Below the pieces are notes generated by a model that worked only from the letters and a program-made list of their open reading frames with translations, did no database searches and had not been told where the DNA came from. Position numbers and translations under genes: made by a program. This document shows positions 24,691 through 35,989 of a stretch of DNA of 64,000 nucleotides, one piece after another (positions within the stretch are counted from its first letter, which is position 1; each line of letters begins with the position of its first letter). The stretch spans positions 3,596,001-3,660,000 of the forward strand of contig CAJFCV020000002.1 in assembly GCA_904066235.2 (NCBI GenBank). Reading direction: 5' to 3'. Source of the DNA: Bursaphelenchus xylophilus. Lineage: Eukaryota; Nematoda; Chromadorea; Rhabditida; Aphelenchoididae.

Positions 24691-27600
24691 TCAATATGGG
24701 CGTTCCACTCCCCATCTAACTCTCTCACGTTTCTTGGTCTGATCGACGCTGACCGAGTGGACTGCATCGCCGCGTTTGGGACGGAAGCCAGTTTTGGATG
24801 GCTCTGAAAAATTTTATCACTAGAAACAAAAAATTTGGAAAAAATTAGGAAAAAGTTCCGCAGATTAGCCATCACCTCAAAAAATGCGAGTTGCGGCCAG
24901 GAAAAAATAAAGGCCTGAGCCTAAGCCCTAATCTAAGCTTTGGCTACAGTGAAAAAACTCCAATTTCAAAAGTGCGCCCGCTCTTCTTATGAGAGTAAGC
25001 TCTCTTCAAAGCGGAGTTTTTTTAGTTGGAGAGGGAGGTATTTTGCTGCATTTTTGATACTTTCCGGAAGCAAAATAGCACGTGTTTCGTCACTGCATCA
25101 GGTCCGCCGCTGTAAGCCTAAACTAAGCTGAGCCTAGTCAACTTTTCATCGTATAAATGTCCTCTGCAGATCTCGCCCCTTTCATTTTCCCAAGGCCTTT
25201 GCTTTTTGGGTGTAGCCAAAGCTAGATAAGGGCTGGACCCAGTCTTTTATTCTTTCTTTGGCGCAGCTCGCATTGACTTTTTATTTTTTGGGGTGATGGC
25301 CAATCTACGCAACTTTTACTCAAAATTAAAAACAAATGGCTCACCAAACTTTCGCACACTCAACTCCACGTCGACCCGTTCGTTTCCATTCATGACCAGG
25401 CCCTCTTTTCGCTGCCAATACTCCATGGTGCACTTGGCATAGTTGATCACGCTGTTCACATCTAAAGGTCCCTTCATTTGATAACTTTTTTGGACAGTTT
25501 TTCTGGGCTGAAACGAAAATAAATCCAGAAAAAATTTAAACTTAATTTTTCAGAAAAAAATAAGAGATTACCTGAAAATTCCGATTTTCCAAATTTCCAA
25601 TAAAACTCTCGTTTTCTGACACTGCTGATGATCTAATGCTCTCCAGGCTCTCGATGCCTTGCAGGGTTCGCTCAGACGAATTTTTGTTCGCTTCTCGGAT
25701 CACTTTTATATCGTTGTCACGGGATTTCTAACAAGGAAAGTACTTCTATGGGGTGTGGAGTTACCGGTCGAGATATATATCAAAAAAATCGCAAAAATTT
25801 TCTGATTCAGAATATATAAAAATTAGCTGCCTAATTTTGGTCTGATGACATGTTTTTGTCCTCCGAAGTTTTCTCGCGACACCATGCAAGTGTCTTTTTG
25901 ACCGTGTTTTTACCAATAAAAAATTTTTATTTTGTGGTAAAATAAATTCTGAGGCCTTGACAAGCCTTGAAATATCAAATTAGATTACAACTACACCTTA
26001 GAAGTAGTTCCAATGTAAAAAATGGGTTCTAGTGTGGCAAAACGAATCGAACCCGTTCCCTTCGGATTCCCAATCTAGCGCTCTAACCACTCGGCCACAC
26101 CGCTCTCTTCCGAAGGAAGAGACCGAGCGCGCTTTTGTTGCCGCAGATTTTTTTCCTCGAGAAATACATTTATTGATAAAACTCGTTGATAGACCAAAAT
26201 TAGGCAGCTAATTTTTATACATTCCGAATCAGAAAATTTTTGCGAATTTTTTGATATATATCTCGACCTGTAACTCCACACCCCATAGAAGTACTTTCCT
26301 TGTAAAAAAAATCATAAAAATTTTGGAAAATCTGAAAATTTTTTTGAAATTCTTTAATTAAAAAAAGTTCAAAAATCTAAAAAAAATCAAACAATTTTTT
26401 TTTAGATTTAAAAAAAGCGACCATCAGTCTGTCGGGAAAATCATAATCACATAATTTTATTCCCCAACAGCCTGGTATAAACCAACTTGCCTTGATAGAT
26501 CTACTCTTGGTACGTCCATTCCGGCCACTTTTCTCCTTCTTCTGCATGTTTTTTGATCCTTTCTTGTGCCTGCGACTGCTCGGGGTGATCTCCATCGACT
26601 TCGAAACAGTGTCCTGAGCCGGGCCTCCCATTCGGTTGCGTGGTTCGCTGAAGGTCGTAAGAACAGTGGAGGGGTTCGCAGTTTCTTCGGCCTTTCGCTG
26701 AAGAACTCCGATTAAAAATTTTTGCAAAAAAAATACAATTCAGCCAAAAAACAGGCCTCAAATTCTCAACCTTTCATTTGGGAGAGATTTCATAAGCGAC
26801 AGATCGGATATTGGCCCAATATGTACAACCAACGTTACAAAACGGCTTGATCAGCCAGCCAATCAGTTGAAATGACAGTCAAATTTTTTAAATGGCTAGC
26901 CAAAAACCTGGATCGACTAGCCAAAGTGTCATGATGACTTTGAAGCCTCAAAAAAAACTGGCGAAAAGAAAATTTGGCTGTCATTCCTACCCTTGACACC
27001 CATTTCACCTCTTCGCTAGCTTTTTCGAGGCCTCAAAGCCATTCTGACACCTTGGTTAGCCGATCCAGAGTTTTGGTTAGCCATTTAAAAAAATTGACTG
27101 CCATTTCAACTCATTGGCCGGTTGGTCAAACAATTTTGCAACATTGGTTATACATATTGGGCCAATACCGGATCTGCCCCATATGAAATCTCTTCCCAAA
27201 TAAAAAGCGCAAATTCCCCAAAAAACTCCGAAATAACCTCCAAATTCTCTTCATAAATCCGCCAAATTGGCAAGCTCAAAATTCCGTACCTCTCTTCGGA
27301 GGACTCTCCTCACAATCTTCCGCATTTCATTTTCGGTGTGTTCTTGGAGGTCCTTCTTCAGATCCTCAAAATTTCGAACTTCTTCGCATCTCTAAAAACC
27401 AACAGATAAAAAAATTGATGACAAACCCTCACCACAGTCTTGGATTTCAATTTCTCTCCGCCGGAGAATTCGTTGAGCACATTTTGCTGCGAATCCTTGA
27501 GGAGTTGGCATACATTTCGATGAACATTATCCAAATTTTGACGCTCACGACGTTCGGCGGCCCTCTCGCTCTTCTGACGGGCCTTAAAACATCCATTTAT

Positions 27601-30600
27601 TAATAAAAAAGAGTCTGTTACTGTATTAATTAGAAGTAAAATTTTTGGTTTCAATTTTTTTCGTCACCTCTTACCACACCCAAAAAACAACAACATTTTC
27701 TGCCTAAATCAATGACAAACAATCTCTTACTTCATTGAACACACGATTGATTGACTCTCCAAGTGCTTGGCCGTTCAATCCCTAAAAAATTATATTGTAC
27801 TAGGCAAAAGTTAAAAAAGTCCCCGCAAAATGGGTAAATTTTGTCAAAAAAATATTTACCTCTCCTTTATCCGTGTCATCCTTGTTCTGAGCGGTGCGAA
27901 CGCTCTTAATGGCCTGGAATCGGCATTCCTCCTGGTATTTCTCCATCAATTTACAGTAGTCTTCTTCATGCAAGCCGGGACGCAAGACGTTCAACGCTGT
28001 GACAAAATCCATTTGATTGGTCAGCTTAAATAATAAATACGACATTAAAAACGGAAAACGCGAAAAAAATGAAAAATCAAAGAAAACCCCTACTTCGCTG
28101 ACGAGGGGAAAGTCCTCCCATTTGAACAGGCCGGTCTTCGGTTTTTCGACAAGTTCAGAGCTGATATGGCAACATACAATCCGACGGGCTTCGTTCTGAA
28201 ATAAAGTCATCAAAAAAATTTTAAATAATCGCGCAATGCAGCCGATGAGAACCCAAAACACCTCCGCACCGTGCAAAACTTGTCGCTGAAAGCTCGAGAC
28301 TGCGGAGAACGAAGAGAATGGGCAGAGAAAAGCCGCGATAATGAATAAATGAACGTACAGTGCAGTCAATGAGAACCCAAAAAAATCCCCCGTGCAAAAT
28401 TAGGATTGGGCCCGTTTTTGTCCCCACCCCGGGTTTGTCCCCACTTTTTTGGGCCTTTTTGTCCCCCGACCGGTTTTGTCTCCAGGCCGTTTTTGTCCCC
28501 AATATTTTTATTTTTGAAAATTCCTTGACCACCTAGCCAATCAGTTGAAATCACAACCAAATTTTTCAATGGCCGGCCAAAAACCTAGATCGGATTGTCA
28601 AACTGTCAGAATGGCGTTGAAGCCTCGCAAAAGCAAGCTTAAATGTTGGAATGGGTGTCAAAAAGTTTCAAATGACATCCAAATTATTAAAATGGCGAGT
28701 AAAAACCTGGATCCAATCTTTCGCTAGCTTTTTTTTGAGGCTTCACAGCTATCCTGACACTTTGGCTATCTGATCCAGGTTTTTACAAGCTATTTTAATA
28801 ATTTCGCTGTGATTTGCAACTTTTTGACACTCATTCCAACTTTTAAGCTAGCTTTTTAGAGGCTTTAACGCCATTCTGACAGTTTGGCAAGCCGACCTAG
28901 GCCTTCGGCTAGCCATTAAGAAATTTGGCTGTGATTTCAACTCATTGGCTAGCTGGTCAAAGAATTTTCAAAAATAAAAATATGGGGGACAAAAACGGCC
29001 TGGAAACAAAACCGGTCGGGGGACAAAAAGGCCCAAAAAAGTGGGGGAACGTCTTCGGGACAAAAACAGGCCCAATCCTTGTTTTTTCACGTTGCGGGAT
29101 TTTTTTTGGTTCTCATTCATTTTAGCGGCATTTCTGTCTCCACTCTCTTCGTTCTCCACAGTCTCGAGCCGGTGACAAAAACGACCAAAAAAGTGGAGAC
29201 AACCCCGTCTCGGGGACAACGATTTCATTACGCAAAATTACCCAATTTCAACACTTGCACGGTAAATTCGATAACATCAAAAAAAACTTACAGTGAGAAC
29301 CTCCAGATTGCTAACTTTCTTTGGAGAGACCGTGGTTTCATGGGCATTTTTTGGAGTCTCTGCGATATTACTAGCGCTGCTGGAGACCACCGTCGCATCA
29401 TCCGCCGGATCATAGGCAGTTGAGGATGAGAAGCACTGAAATTTCAATGTTTTTAATCTAAATTACGCACAAAATTCAAGGTTTCACAAAGAAAACTTAC
29501 CGGAACGCTCTCCGCGTCGGCTTTCGTACGTCGCTTCTTCTTTTTCTTGTCGCCTGGAGCTCTTTTCTTCTCTTTTTTCTCAAATTTTGAGAGGTTCTCT
29601 CCAAATCCGTAGATTCCTTCTTCGGCGGTCGATTCATCGACCATAACCAAGGCCACTGGTAGCTTTGGAGGATTGATTTTAGCGGGACTTATAGTTGAGA
29701 GAGGCTGAAAACATCATGTATAATATAATTTTTTGATAATAGTCCTCTCTTCTGGGCCTTCAAACTCATTATATTAACACTACAACACATTTCGTTACCT
29801 AAAAACCAAGCAAATTTGGAAAAATCTCAAAGTTATCTTCAAAACTACCTAAAACAATATAGCTCCAAAATATACCTGGCTATCCTTCGATTTCGTTTCC
29901 GTCGAGTCTTTAGACCTCTCCGATTTGCTTTTATCTCGCTTTTCTGAAAACTCTACGGCAGTTGAGACTCCTTTCGTCGGGCCGTCCGAGATCGAGGAGG
30001 CCGACCTGATTCTGCGGCCATTTTCCGGAAAAATCTGACAAATGGAATTCTCCAAAGCCGTGAGGACCGCAGGACTTTTGGCTACCGGCTTGTCACTTTT
30101 TCTGGGAATTATATCTGGAAGATCGGGCAAGGATTCATTGAGTTTTTCGTCGCTTCCATGACGCCGAAAATTCTCCTTCCATGATAATTCGAGACCGGTC
30201 AGGAGGCTGTTATCCTTGGCTGTGCTCAAGATTTTCTCCTGAAAATACCACATCCAGTCATTTAGACGTAATTTGATTGGGCAAAACCTCCCAAAATACT
30301 GGATTTTATATTACACAAGACATCAAAAGCAGCCTAAATGAAAAGGCTGAGATTTCATAAAATTTTCAACTAAAATACGAACAGCCAATAAAAATGAGAG
30401 AGAAAGTGACTCCATCTTGCTAATGCAACAACAATCCGCCGTATTTCCAACCATCTTCACAAAGAAAAAACCGACTTTTGTGGTCGGGCAACAACAATAT
30501 TTTTCGGCGAAACAGTTGACCCAAAACTGAGAGAAAGTCGACTCAACCCGACTTTACCTCGGTTTTGGCCCGTTCCTTCGCTGCATTGCTCTCAGGATCA

Positions 30601-30908
30601 CTGTCGCCTCTCGCCACTTCCAATTCGTATTCAAAATCGCTGTCGAATTCGGGTTCCTCAACTTCTTCCACCTGTCTCGGCTGAAACTGCGGCTCCTCGC
30701 CCATGGAGAAGAAGGGCTCCGACTCCGGCGCGGAGAACGACAGATCGGTGGTGGAGATGTCGAACAACGACAGGTCCGACTGTCGGATCTCGGAGGAATT
30801 TGAGTTCTACAAAAAATCGCGGAGATTTTACGATGAAAAAAAAAAATTTTATGTTATACATTGATAAGGTACCTGAACATTGCTTTTTGTTTCTCCGGAT
30901 GGACCCAT
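24691..30908 (-). CDS. unrecognised 734-residue charged, partly coiled-coil protein
   Basis: I do not recognise this protein. The exon chain on the minus strand is 30,908-30,873, 30,806-30,558, 30,238-29,876, 29,704-29,501, 29,435-29,292, 28,195-28,094, 28,024-27,860, 27,781-27,731, 27,582-27,433, 27,391-27,290, 26,697-26,491, 25,727-25,572, 25,507-25,345 and 24,803-24,691. All exons join in frame with no internal stop, which strongly supports a real gene. The first twelve introns are all phase 0. The N-terminus (residues 1-95) is acidic and serine-rich. A lysine cluster at about 258-277 (KKEKKRAPGDKKKKKRRTK) is a likely nuclear signal. Residues of about 367-522 are rich in Glu, Lys, Arg and Gln and look helical or coiled-coil. 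The C-terminus is basic and ends WGVERPY. No signal peptide or membrane span is seen. The intron after exon 11 uses a GC donor (AAG|GCAAGT). A nuclear scaffold or chromosome-associated protein is a guess. Confidence 0.8.
24944..25114. repeat. M3 inverted-repeat element, diverged
   Basis: It lies in the last intron of the minus-strand gene. The right end CATCAGGTCCGCCGCTGTA is intact and the left end is shortened to TACAGTGAAAAAACTCC. The interior GGAGAGGGAGGTATTTTGCT matches the other copies. Confidence 0.65.
25732..26302. mobile_element. M5 foldback element with tRNA-like core
   Basis: The ends are CAAGGAAAGTACTTCTATGG and its inverse, and the arms are inverted copies for roughly 120 bases. 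The 3-bp direct repeat TAA flanks both ends (25,729-25,731 and 26,303-26,305). It fills most of an intron of the minus-strand gene. A second copy lies at 43,789-44,378 with TGA on both sides, so the target consensus is TNA, as in PIF/Harbinger-type elements. There is no transposase, so it is non-autonomous. Confidence 0.8.
26032..26100 (-). pseudogene. tRNA-like sequence inside M5
   Basis: On the minus strand TGGCCGAGTGG is an exact match to the RNA polymerase III box A consensus and GGTTCGATTC is close to box B. The region between reads like a Leu/Ser-type tRNA, with the possible anticodon loop TTGGGAA, which would give anticodon GGG. The segment can close with GTGTGGC against GCCACAC, but the T stem is poor. 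A hairpin CTCTTCC-TTC-GGAAGAG lies directly before it. It is more likely a tRNA-derived core of the element than a working tRNA gene. Confidence 0.55.
26425..26477. repeat. very short M1-like pair of ends
   Basis: ATCAGTCTGTCGGGAAAATC faces ATTTTATTCCCCAACAG. It lies within the intron that follows the GC donor of the minus-strand gene. Confidence 0.5.
26770..27206. repeat. large palindrome, about 437 bp
   Basis: The arms begin with TTTCATTTGGGAGAGATTTC and end with the inverse GAAATCTCTTCCCAAATAAA. Inner blocks such as ATTGGCCCAATATGTA and AGCCAATCAGTTGAAAT are also inverted copies. It fills most of the intron at 26,698-27,289 of the minus-strand gene. Confidence 0.8.
28260..29180. repeat. 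large palindrome, about 920 bp
   Basis: The arms mirror each other around about 28,745. The outer part carries CTCGAGACTGCGGAGAACGA and its inverse. The middle carries GGGGACAAAAACGGCCTGG and its inverse. The inner part carries AGCCAATCAGTTGAAAT, shared with the palindrome at 26,770. It lies within the 1.1-kb intron between 28,196 and 29,291 of the minus-strand gene. Confidence 0.8.
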
Positions 30909-31540
30909 TTTGTCGCGTGGAGCTTGTTGAACACCACTCACCGCACAGAATTGAGAGGAGGCTCAAAATGAGAAAAATTTATGAAATTTTCTGGATTTTA
31001 TTATCTAAATTTGCATAAGATTGGAAATTTTTGATTTTTTTGTAAAAATTTCGTATTGATGCAACTGGAACCAGTCTCAAATTTCAAATAAAACTTTTTA
31101 ACAGATACTGGAGATTTTTTTAGCTCGTTTTTGTCATAATCCCATGCCCGAGGGGCGTGCACTGTGCAAAATTAATCCATTTCTCATTGGCTTAAACTAG
31201 AAATTACATCTTGTACGTATCTTCGGGCACCGAAAGCGGGGGTTTCGCACATTTCCACTTCCATTTCGAAACAAGAACTCTCTTTTTTCGGCCCAAAAAA
31301 GGTTTGTAAAAGGATTTTTTGGCCGCTTTTGCTTGTATTATCCCAACGCTGAAGGATGGGAAGGTCTTCTTTATCCCGAGAGCTTGCTCTTTTTTACTAT
31401 ACATAGTTTTTCCAATCACTTGGTTTTGTATTCAAATTTTTTGGCCGAGAGATCACGAGAAACGCGGAGAGTGGTCAGAGAAAAAGACTGTTTTTTGCCG
31501 TATTTTTTCCAGTTTCGCGCGGAAAAAAATTGATTTTTTG
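30909..31540. other. upstream region of the minus-strand gene
   Basis: No clear TATA box or trans-splice site could be fixed for the gene starting at 30,908. TGCACTGTGCAAAAT, the palindrome seen in the 14.7-15.4 kb array, lies at 31,158. A short M4 fragment lies at 31,430-31,540. Confidence 0.4.
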
Positions 31541-33617
31541 TTTAAAACGCGTTTTGCCACACTTTGGAGTTTAGCCTAACAGAGGGCGGACATTGTTAAA
31601 ATCGGTATCTCAGAATTTAACCAAAATCGGTCAACTTGATCATCATGGCAGGTAAAACATTCGCTTTCTTTCTTTTTGCCCAAAATTACCGTATGACGGC
31701 ATACTGTAACATTTTTTTTAAAAAAAGATATGGCCTAATCAAGAAAACGAAGCTCTATTTTAGCACAAATCGAGTTCAGGTGTGTGCTTTCGACCACGCA
31801 GAATATTTTTGTAATTATGGCCAAAAGCTCAAAATTACATCTAAGCAATGTTTCGCCTGCGGTAACATACCATTTCGGGCATAAAATTGGCTACTGTAAC
31901 CAGATGCACTTTTAAGTACGGCAAAAAGAAACTCCAACCTTCATCCAATAACCCATAAAAATTTCAAAAAAATCAAATATACAACTTTTGAGAAAATGGG
32001 CATTCAATATCTCATGTACAAGGTCATCTGGGCCCGAAAAAATCTGGCATTCTTGGGATTCCAACGGGATGCACTTTTTCAAAGTTTCTAATACATTCTG
32101 AGGCTGATTAAAGATGATATGGCAAGTTTCAGGAGAAAAAAATATACAACTTTCGAGAAATTGACCAAAATACCTTATTTTAGGTCATCAGAACGCCGAA
32201 AAAGTCTGGCATTCTTAGGTTTCCAACGGGATGCACTTTTTCAGAGTTTCTAGTACATTCTGAGGCTGATTAAAGATTAGAGGCTGTCAAAAAGTGCTAC
32301 AACCTCAAATCCCAAGAATGCCAGTTTTTTCGGGGTTCTGATGACCTAAAATAAGGTCTTTTGGTCAATTTCTCGAAAGTTGTATATTTTTTTCTCCTGA
32401 AACTTGCCATACCATCTTTATTCAGCCTCAGAATGTATTAGAAACTCTGAAAAAGTGCATCCCGTTGGAAACCTAAGAATGCCAGACTTTTTCGGCGTTC
32501 TGATGACCTAAAATAAGTTGTTTTGGTCAATTTCTCGAAAGTTGTATATTTTTTCTCCTGAAACTTGCCATATCATCTTTATTCAGCCTCAGAATGTATT
32601 AGAAACTCTGAAAAAGTGCATCCCGTTGGAAACCTAAGAATGCCAGACTTTTTCGGGGTTCTGATGACCTAAAATAAGGTCTTTTGGTCAATTTCTCGAA
32701 AGTTGTATATTTTTTCTCCTGAAACTTGCCATATCATCTTTATTCAGCCTCAGAATGTATTAGAAACTCTGAAAAAGTGCATCCCGTTGGAAACCTAAGA
32801 ATGCCAGACTTTTTCGGGGTTCTGATGACCTAAAATAAGGTCTTTTGGTCAATTTCTCGAAAGTTGTATATTTTTTTCTCCTGAAACTTGCCATATCATC
32901 TTTATTCAGCCTCAGAATGTATTAGAAACTCTGAAAAAGTGCATCCCGTTGGAAACCTAAGAATGCCAGACTTTTTCGGGGTTCTGATGACCTAAAATAA
33001 GGTATTTTGGTCAATTTCTCGAAAGTTGTATATTTTTTTCTCCTGAAACTTGCCATATCATCTTTAATCAGCCTCAGAATGTATTAGAAACTTTGAAAAA
33101 GTGCATCCCGTTGGAATCCCAAGAATGCCAGATTTTTTCGGGCCCAGATGACCTTGTACATGAGATATTGAATGCCCATTTTCTCAAAAGTTGTATATTT
33201 GATTTTCTTGAAATTTTTATGGGTTATTGGATGAAGGTTGAAGTTTCTTTTTGCCGTATTTAAAAGTGCATCTGGTTACAGTAGCCAATTTTATGCCCGA
33301 AATGGTATGTTACCGCAGGCGAAACATTGCTTAGATGTAATTCTGAGCTTTTGGCCATAATTACAAAAATGTTCTACATGGTCGAAAACATAAAGTGGTG
33401 GTTCGGTCTCACTAAAATACCGCACCATATCTGCAGAAAAGGCAACTCTTTTCTCAGAAAGAAAGTTACAGTAATCCACCATATAACGACTATGGGCAAA
33501 AAAAATCAAGCGATCGCTCCATACCGATTGGTGATTCGGTTAACCAATTTTGGTTGAATTCTGAGACATCGACTCAACAATGTCCGGGCCAATCTACGAT
33601 TTGTAGTAAAACGCGTT
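31541..33617. mobile_element. large palindromic element 1 (about 2.1 kb)
   Basis: TAAAACGCGTTTT marks both outer ends. The left arm (31,541 to about 32,280) and the right arm (about 32,300-33,617) carry inverted copies of TGTAATTATGGCC-like blocks, CATTTCGGGCATAAAATTGG, TTCATCCAATAACCCATAAA and ATTCTTGGGATTCCAACGGG. The arms differ in length because the right one has been expanded by tandem duplication. No transposase was seen. It is a foldback-type repeat that directly abuts the second palindrome. Confidence 0.75.
32316..33125 (+). repeat. five tandem units of 161-162 bp
   Basis: The anchor CCCGTTGGAA occurs at 32,461, 32,622, 32,783, 32,945 and 33,107. Units are nearly identical and include TCAGCCTCAGAATGTATTAG and GGTCAATTTCTCGAAAGTTG. 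Inverted partial units lie in the opposite arm at about 32,050-32,280. The high identity implies recent expansion. Confidence 0.9.
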
Positions 33618-34043
33618 TTAAAACACGATTTCTGACTCGGTGAATTAGCCGTGGACATAGGAAATTTTCGATTTTGAGATTTACAGCTGAATATGTCCGC
33701 ACCCATCATATAAGTGTGTTCCTGAAGCCTTTTGCCTTAATTCTCCCGTTAACCTAGTTTTATTTACAATTTAAGCAATTTACAGTAACGTCGAATATCT
33801 CAAAATTCAGAAAACGCAGAGCCGTAAAACCGCTGTCGTATATGTTTTTGGGCATTGGGAATTCAATGGAGGCAGTTTTGGGTCGAACGGATTACTGTAA
33901 CATAGCAAACTTTCGCTTCGACCGCACAAAATCGGTCGTAAAAAAGTTGTTTCTAAAAACCCACAGCTGAATTTTTGATATGTTGATCAGCATAAAATTC
34001 TGCCCTAGAAACATTCAAAAAAAGTCCAAAAATCCGTGTTGCT

Positions 34044-34114
34044 ATTTTCGTGGTATAGTGGATTTTGACAAAATCTACTAATCCGACGTCGCGGGTTCGA
34101 GTCCGGGTGGACGC
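34044..34114 (+). pseudogene. tRNA-like sequence, left arm
   Basis: TGGTATAGTGG at 34,051-34,061 fits the box A consensus and GGTTCGAGTCC at 34,094-34,104 is an exact box B. The middle has CTACTAATCC, resembling the anticodon arm of a Ser-type tRNA. The 5' strand of an acceptor stem matching TGGACGC cannot be found. It is probably a tRNA pseudogene carried by the palindrome, but could keep polymerase III promoter activity. Confidence 0.5.
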
Positions 34115-34932
34115 AAATCACTGAGAATTGGTCGGGAATGACTTTAATGGAGGGAATATACAAGTTTGAGTTTATTTTAGGTGATTTTGATAAGATTCTG
34201 ACAGTTTTCAGATTTTTTGGTGGAAAAAAGCCGAAAATAAAACTTTTTGACAAATCGTATTTTACACTATTTTTTTGTGTTTATGACATAATAAGAACTT
34301 ATATGTAGTGTTTGTAAGGGGTCTCCAACATGTAGAAACCATTTCCTGAGTATTTGGACATTATACTTGGTATCTGTTAATCTTGCCTCATGCAGGCATC
34401 TGTAGGAACCATAATTTTGGCTAGTGACAACGTAATTCACTGTTTTGTGACCATACTTCACATTTTTTTCAGAAAACGGTTCATCATCGAAGCGATTTGC
34501 CTCTATAGAACAATTGATGAAATGCGGAGAAATTTTCATTTTCACACTAGATTTCTTGTGGTTACCCGCCAAATAATTGAAATTTTATGCTAGTTATACC
34601 CTCTACGGACAATTTGGCAAGTCAGAGCAAAAGAAAGTGCAATCTGGAAGATCTATCCACTTCCTTCTTATCAGGTGTCAAGTACAACATTAAAAAATTT
34701 TTTTAAGGGTTGGATTGTCGAAGAACCCCTTAAAATTATTAAATTTACGTTCTTATTGTGTCATGAACACAAAAAAACAGTGTAAAATACGATTTGTCAA
34801 AAAGTTTTATTTTCGGCTTTTTTCCACCAAAAAATCTGAAAACTGTCAGAATCTTATCAAAATCACCTAAAATAAACTCAAACTTGTATATTCCCTCCAT
34901 TAAAGTCATTCCCGACCAATTCTCAGTGATTT

Positions 34933-35003
34933 GCGTCCACCCGGACTCGAACCCGCGACGTCGGATTAGTAGATTTTGTCAAAATCCACTATACCACGAA
35001 AAT
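34933..35003 (-). pseudogene. tRNA-like sequence, right arm
   Basis: The mirror copy of 34,044-34,114 on the opposite strand. Boxes A and B are both preserved unchanged. Confidence 0.5.
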
Positions 35004-35441
35004 AGCAACACGGATTTTTGGACTTTTTTTGAATGTTTCTAGGGCAGAATTTTATGCTGATCAACATATCAAAAATTCAGCTGTGGGTTTTTAGAAACAA
35101 CTTTTTTACGACCGATTTTGTGCGGTCGAAGCGAAAGTTTGCTATGTTACAGTAATCCGTTCGACCCAAAACTGCCTCCATTGAATTCCCAATGCCCAAA
35201 AACATATACGACAGCAGTTTTACGGCTCTGCGTCTTTTGAATTTTGAGATATTCGACGTTACTGTAAATTGCTTAAATTGTAAATAAAACTAGGTTAACG
35301 GGAGAATTAAGGCAAAAGGCTTCAGGAACACACTTATATGATGGGTGCGGACATATTCAGCTGTAAATCTCAAAATCGAAAATTTCCTATGTCCCGGCCT
35401 TGCACACGGCTGATTCAGTGAGTCAGAAATCGTGTTTTAAA

Positions 35442-35840
35442 GATTATCCTTTGTGTGGTAGAAATAGGCATGAAATTTTTCATGACAAAATTCGCAAAAA
35501 AACTTTGCGTTTTAGCCGACTTTCGATCTAAAGATCTCGGTAATTTCTGCAAAGCGCGAGTTAAGGGTTTCGCATGTGTCTTCGAAAAAAAATTAAACTT
35601 GCGCCATGTTTTCATCAAAATCTGAGCGTCGCACTTGAAGTACCACCCCTGTGAAAAGCGAGAGCCTTGCATATTACCAGTCTCTCTTGGAAAGGTGTAT
35701 CATGCAGTCGATTGGTCATTTCTGCTCTCATTTATCAAGATTCAGCCTCACAAAAGCTATCGTTGCAGTTCTAGTCACAGCGCGGAAGAATGCTAAAAAT
35801 CTCGTTCCTTATAAAAGTTGTTCATTGTACGATCCTTCTT
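35442..35840. other. M4 half-copy and unassigned DNA
   Basis: Blocks such as AGGCATGAAATTTTTCATGA, TTTCTGCAAAGCGCGAGTTA and AAATCTGAGCGTCGCACTTG at 35,455-35,640 match one half of an M4 element. The rest shows nothing recognisable. Confidence 0.5.
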
Positions 35841-35989
35841 TATCAGTCTGTCGGGAAAATAACGAGCACAATGTGGAAAACGTAACTTCTCGTCGCAATC
35901 GCGCCAATTCACCAGCCTAGCGGTCGCAAAGCGATGATGGGAAATTCTAAGACACGACGAATCCACATTATTTTCCCGACGGACTGATA
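35841..35989. repeat. M1 MITE
   Basis: Left end TATCAGTCTGTCGGGAAAAT, right end ATTATTTTCCCGACGGACTG. The interior includes CGCAAAGCGATGATGGGAAA, the same subtype as 81-230. Confidence 0.8.

Larger units (their letters stand above)
33617..35441. mobile_element. large palindromic element 2 (about 1.8 kb) with tRNA-like sequences
   Basis: The two arms (33,617-34,301 and 34,746-35,441) are close to identical inverted copies around an axis near 34,523. The spacer is about 440 bp. Each arm carries a tRNA-like sequence, ATACGACAGC-type blocks and AAAACTAGGTTAACGGGAGA. A diverged, shorter relative lies at 37,338-37,705. No transposase is seen. The high arm identity suggests recent origin or gene conversion between the arms. 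Confidence 0.8.

Noticed and set aside
27800..28369. 189-codon minus-strand open frame as a single exon
   Set aside because: It reads through two introns of the minus-strand gene. Splice sites at 28,024/28,094 and 27,860 define the true exons.
32316..33125. CRISPR-like regular repeats
   Set aside because: Units are contiguous 161-bp tandem copies without spacers, in a eukaryotic genome.
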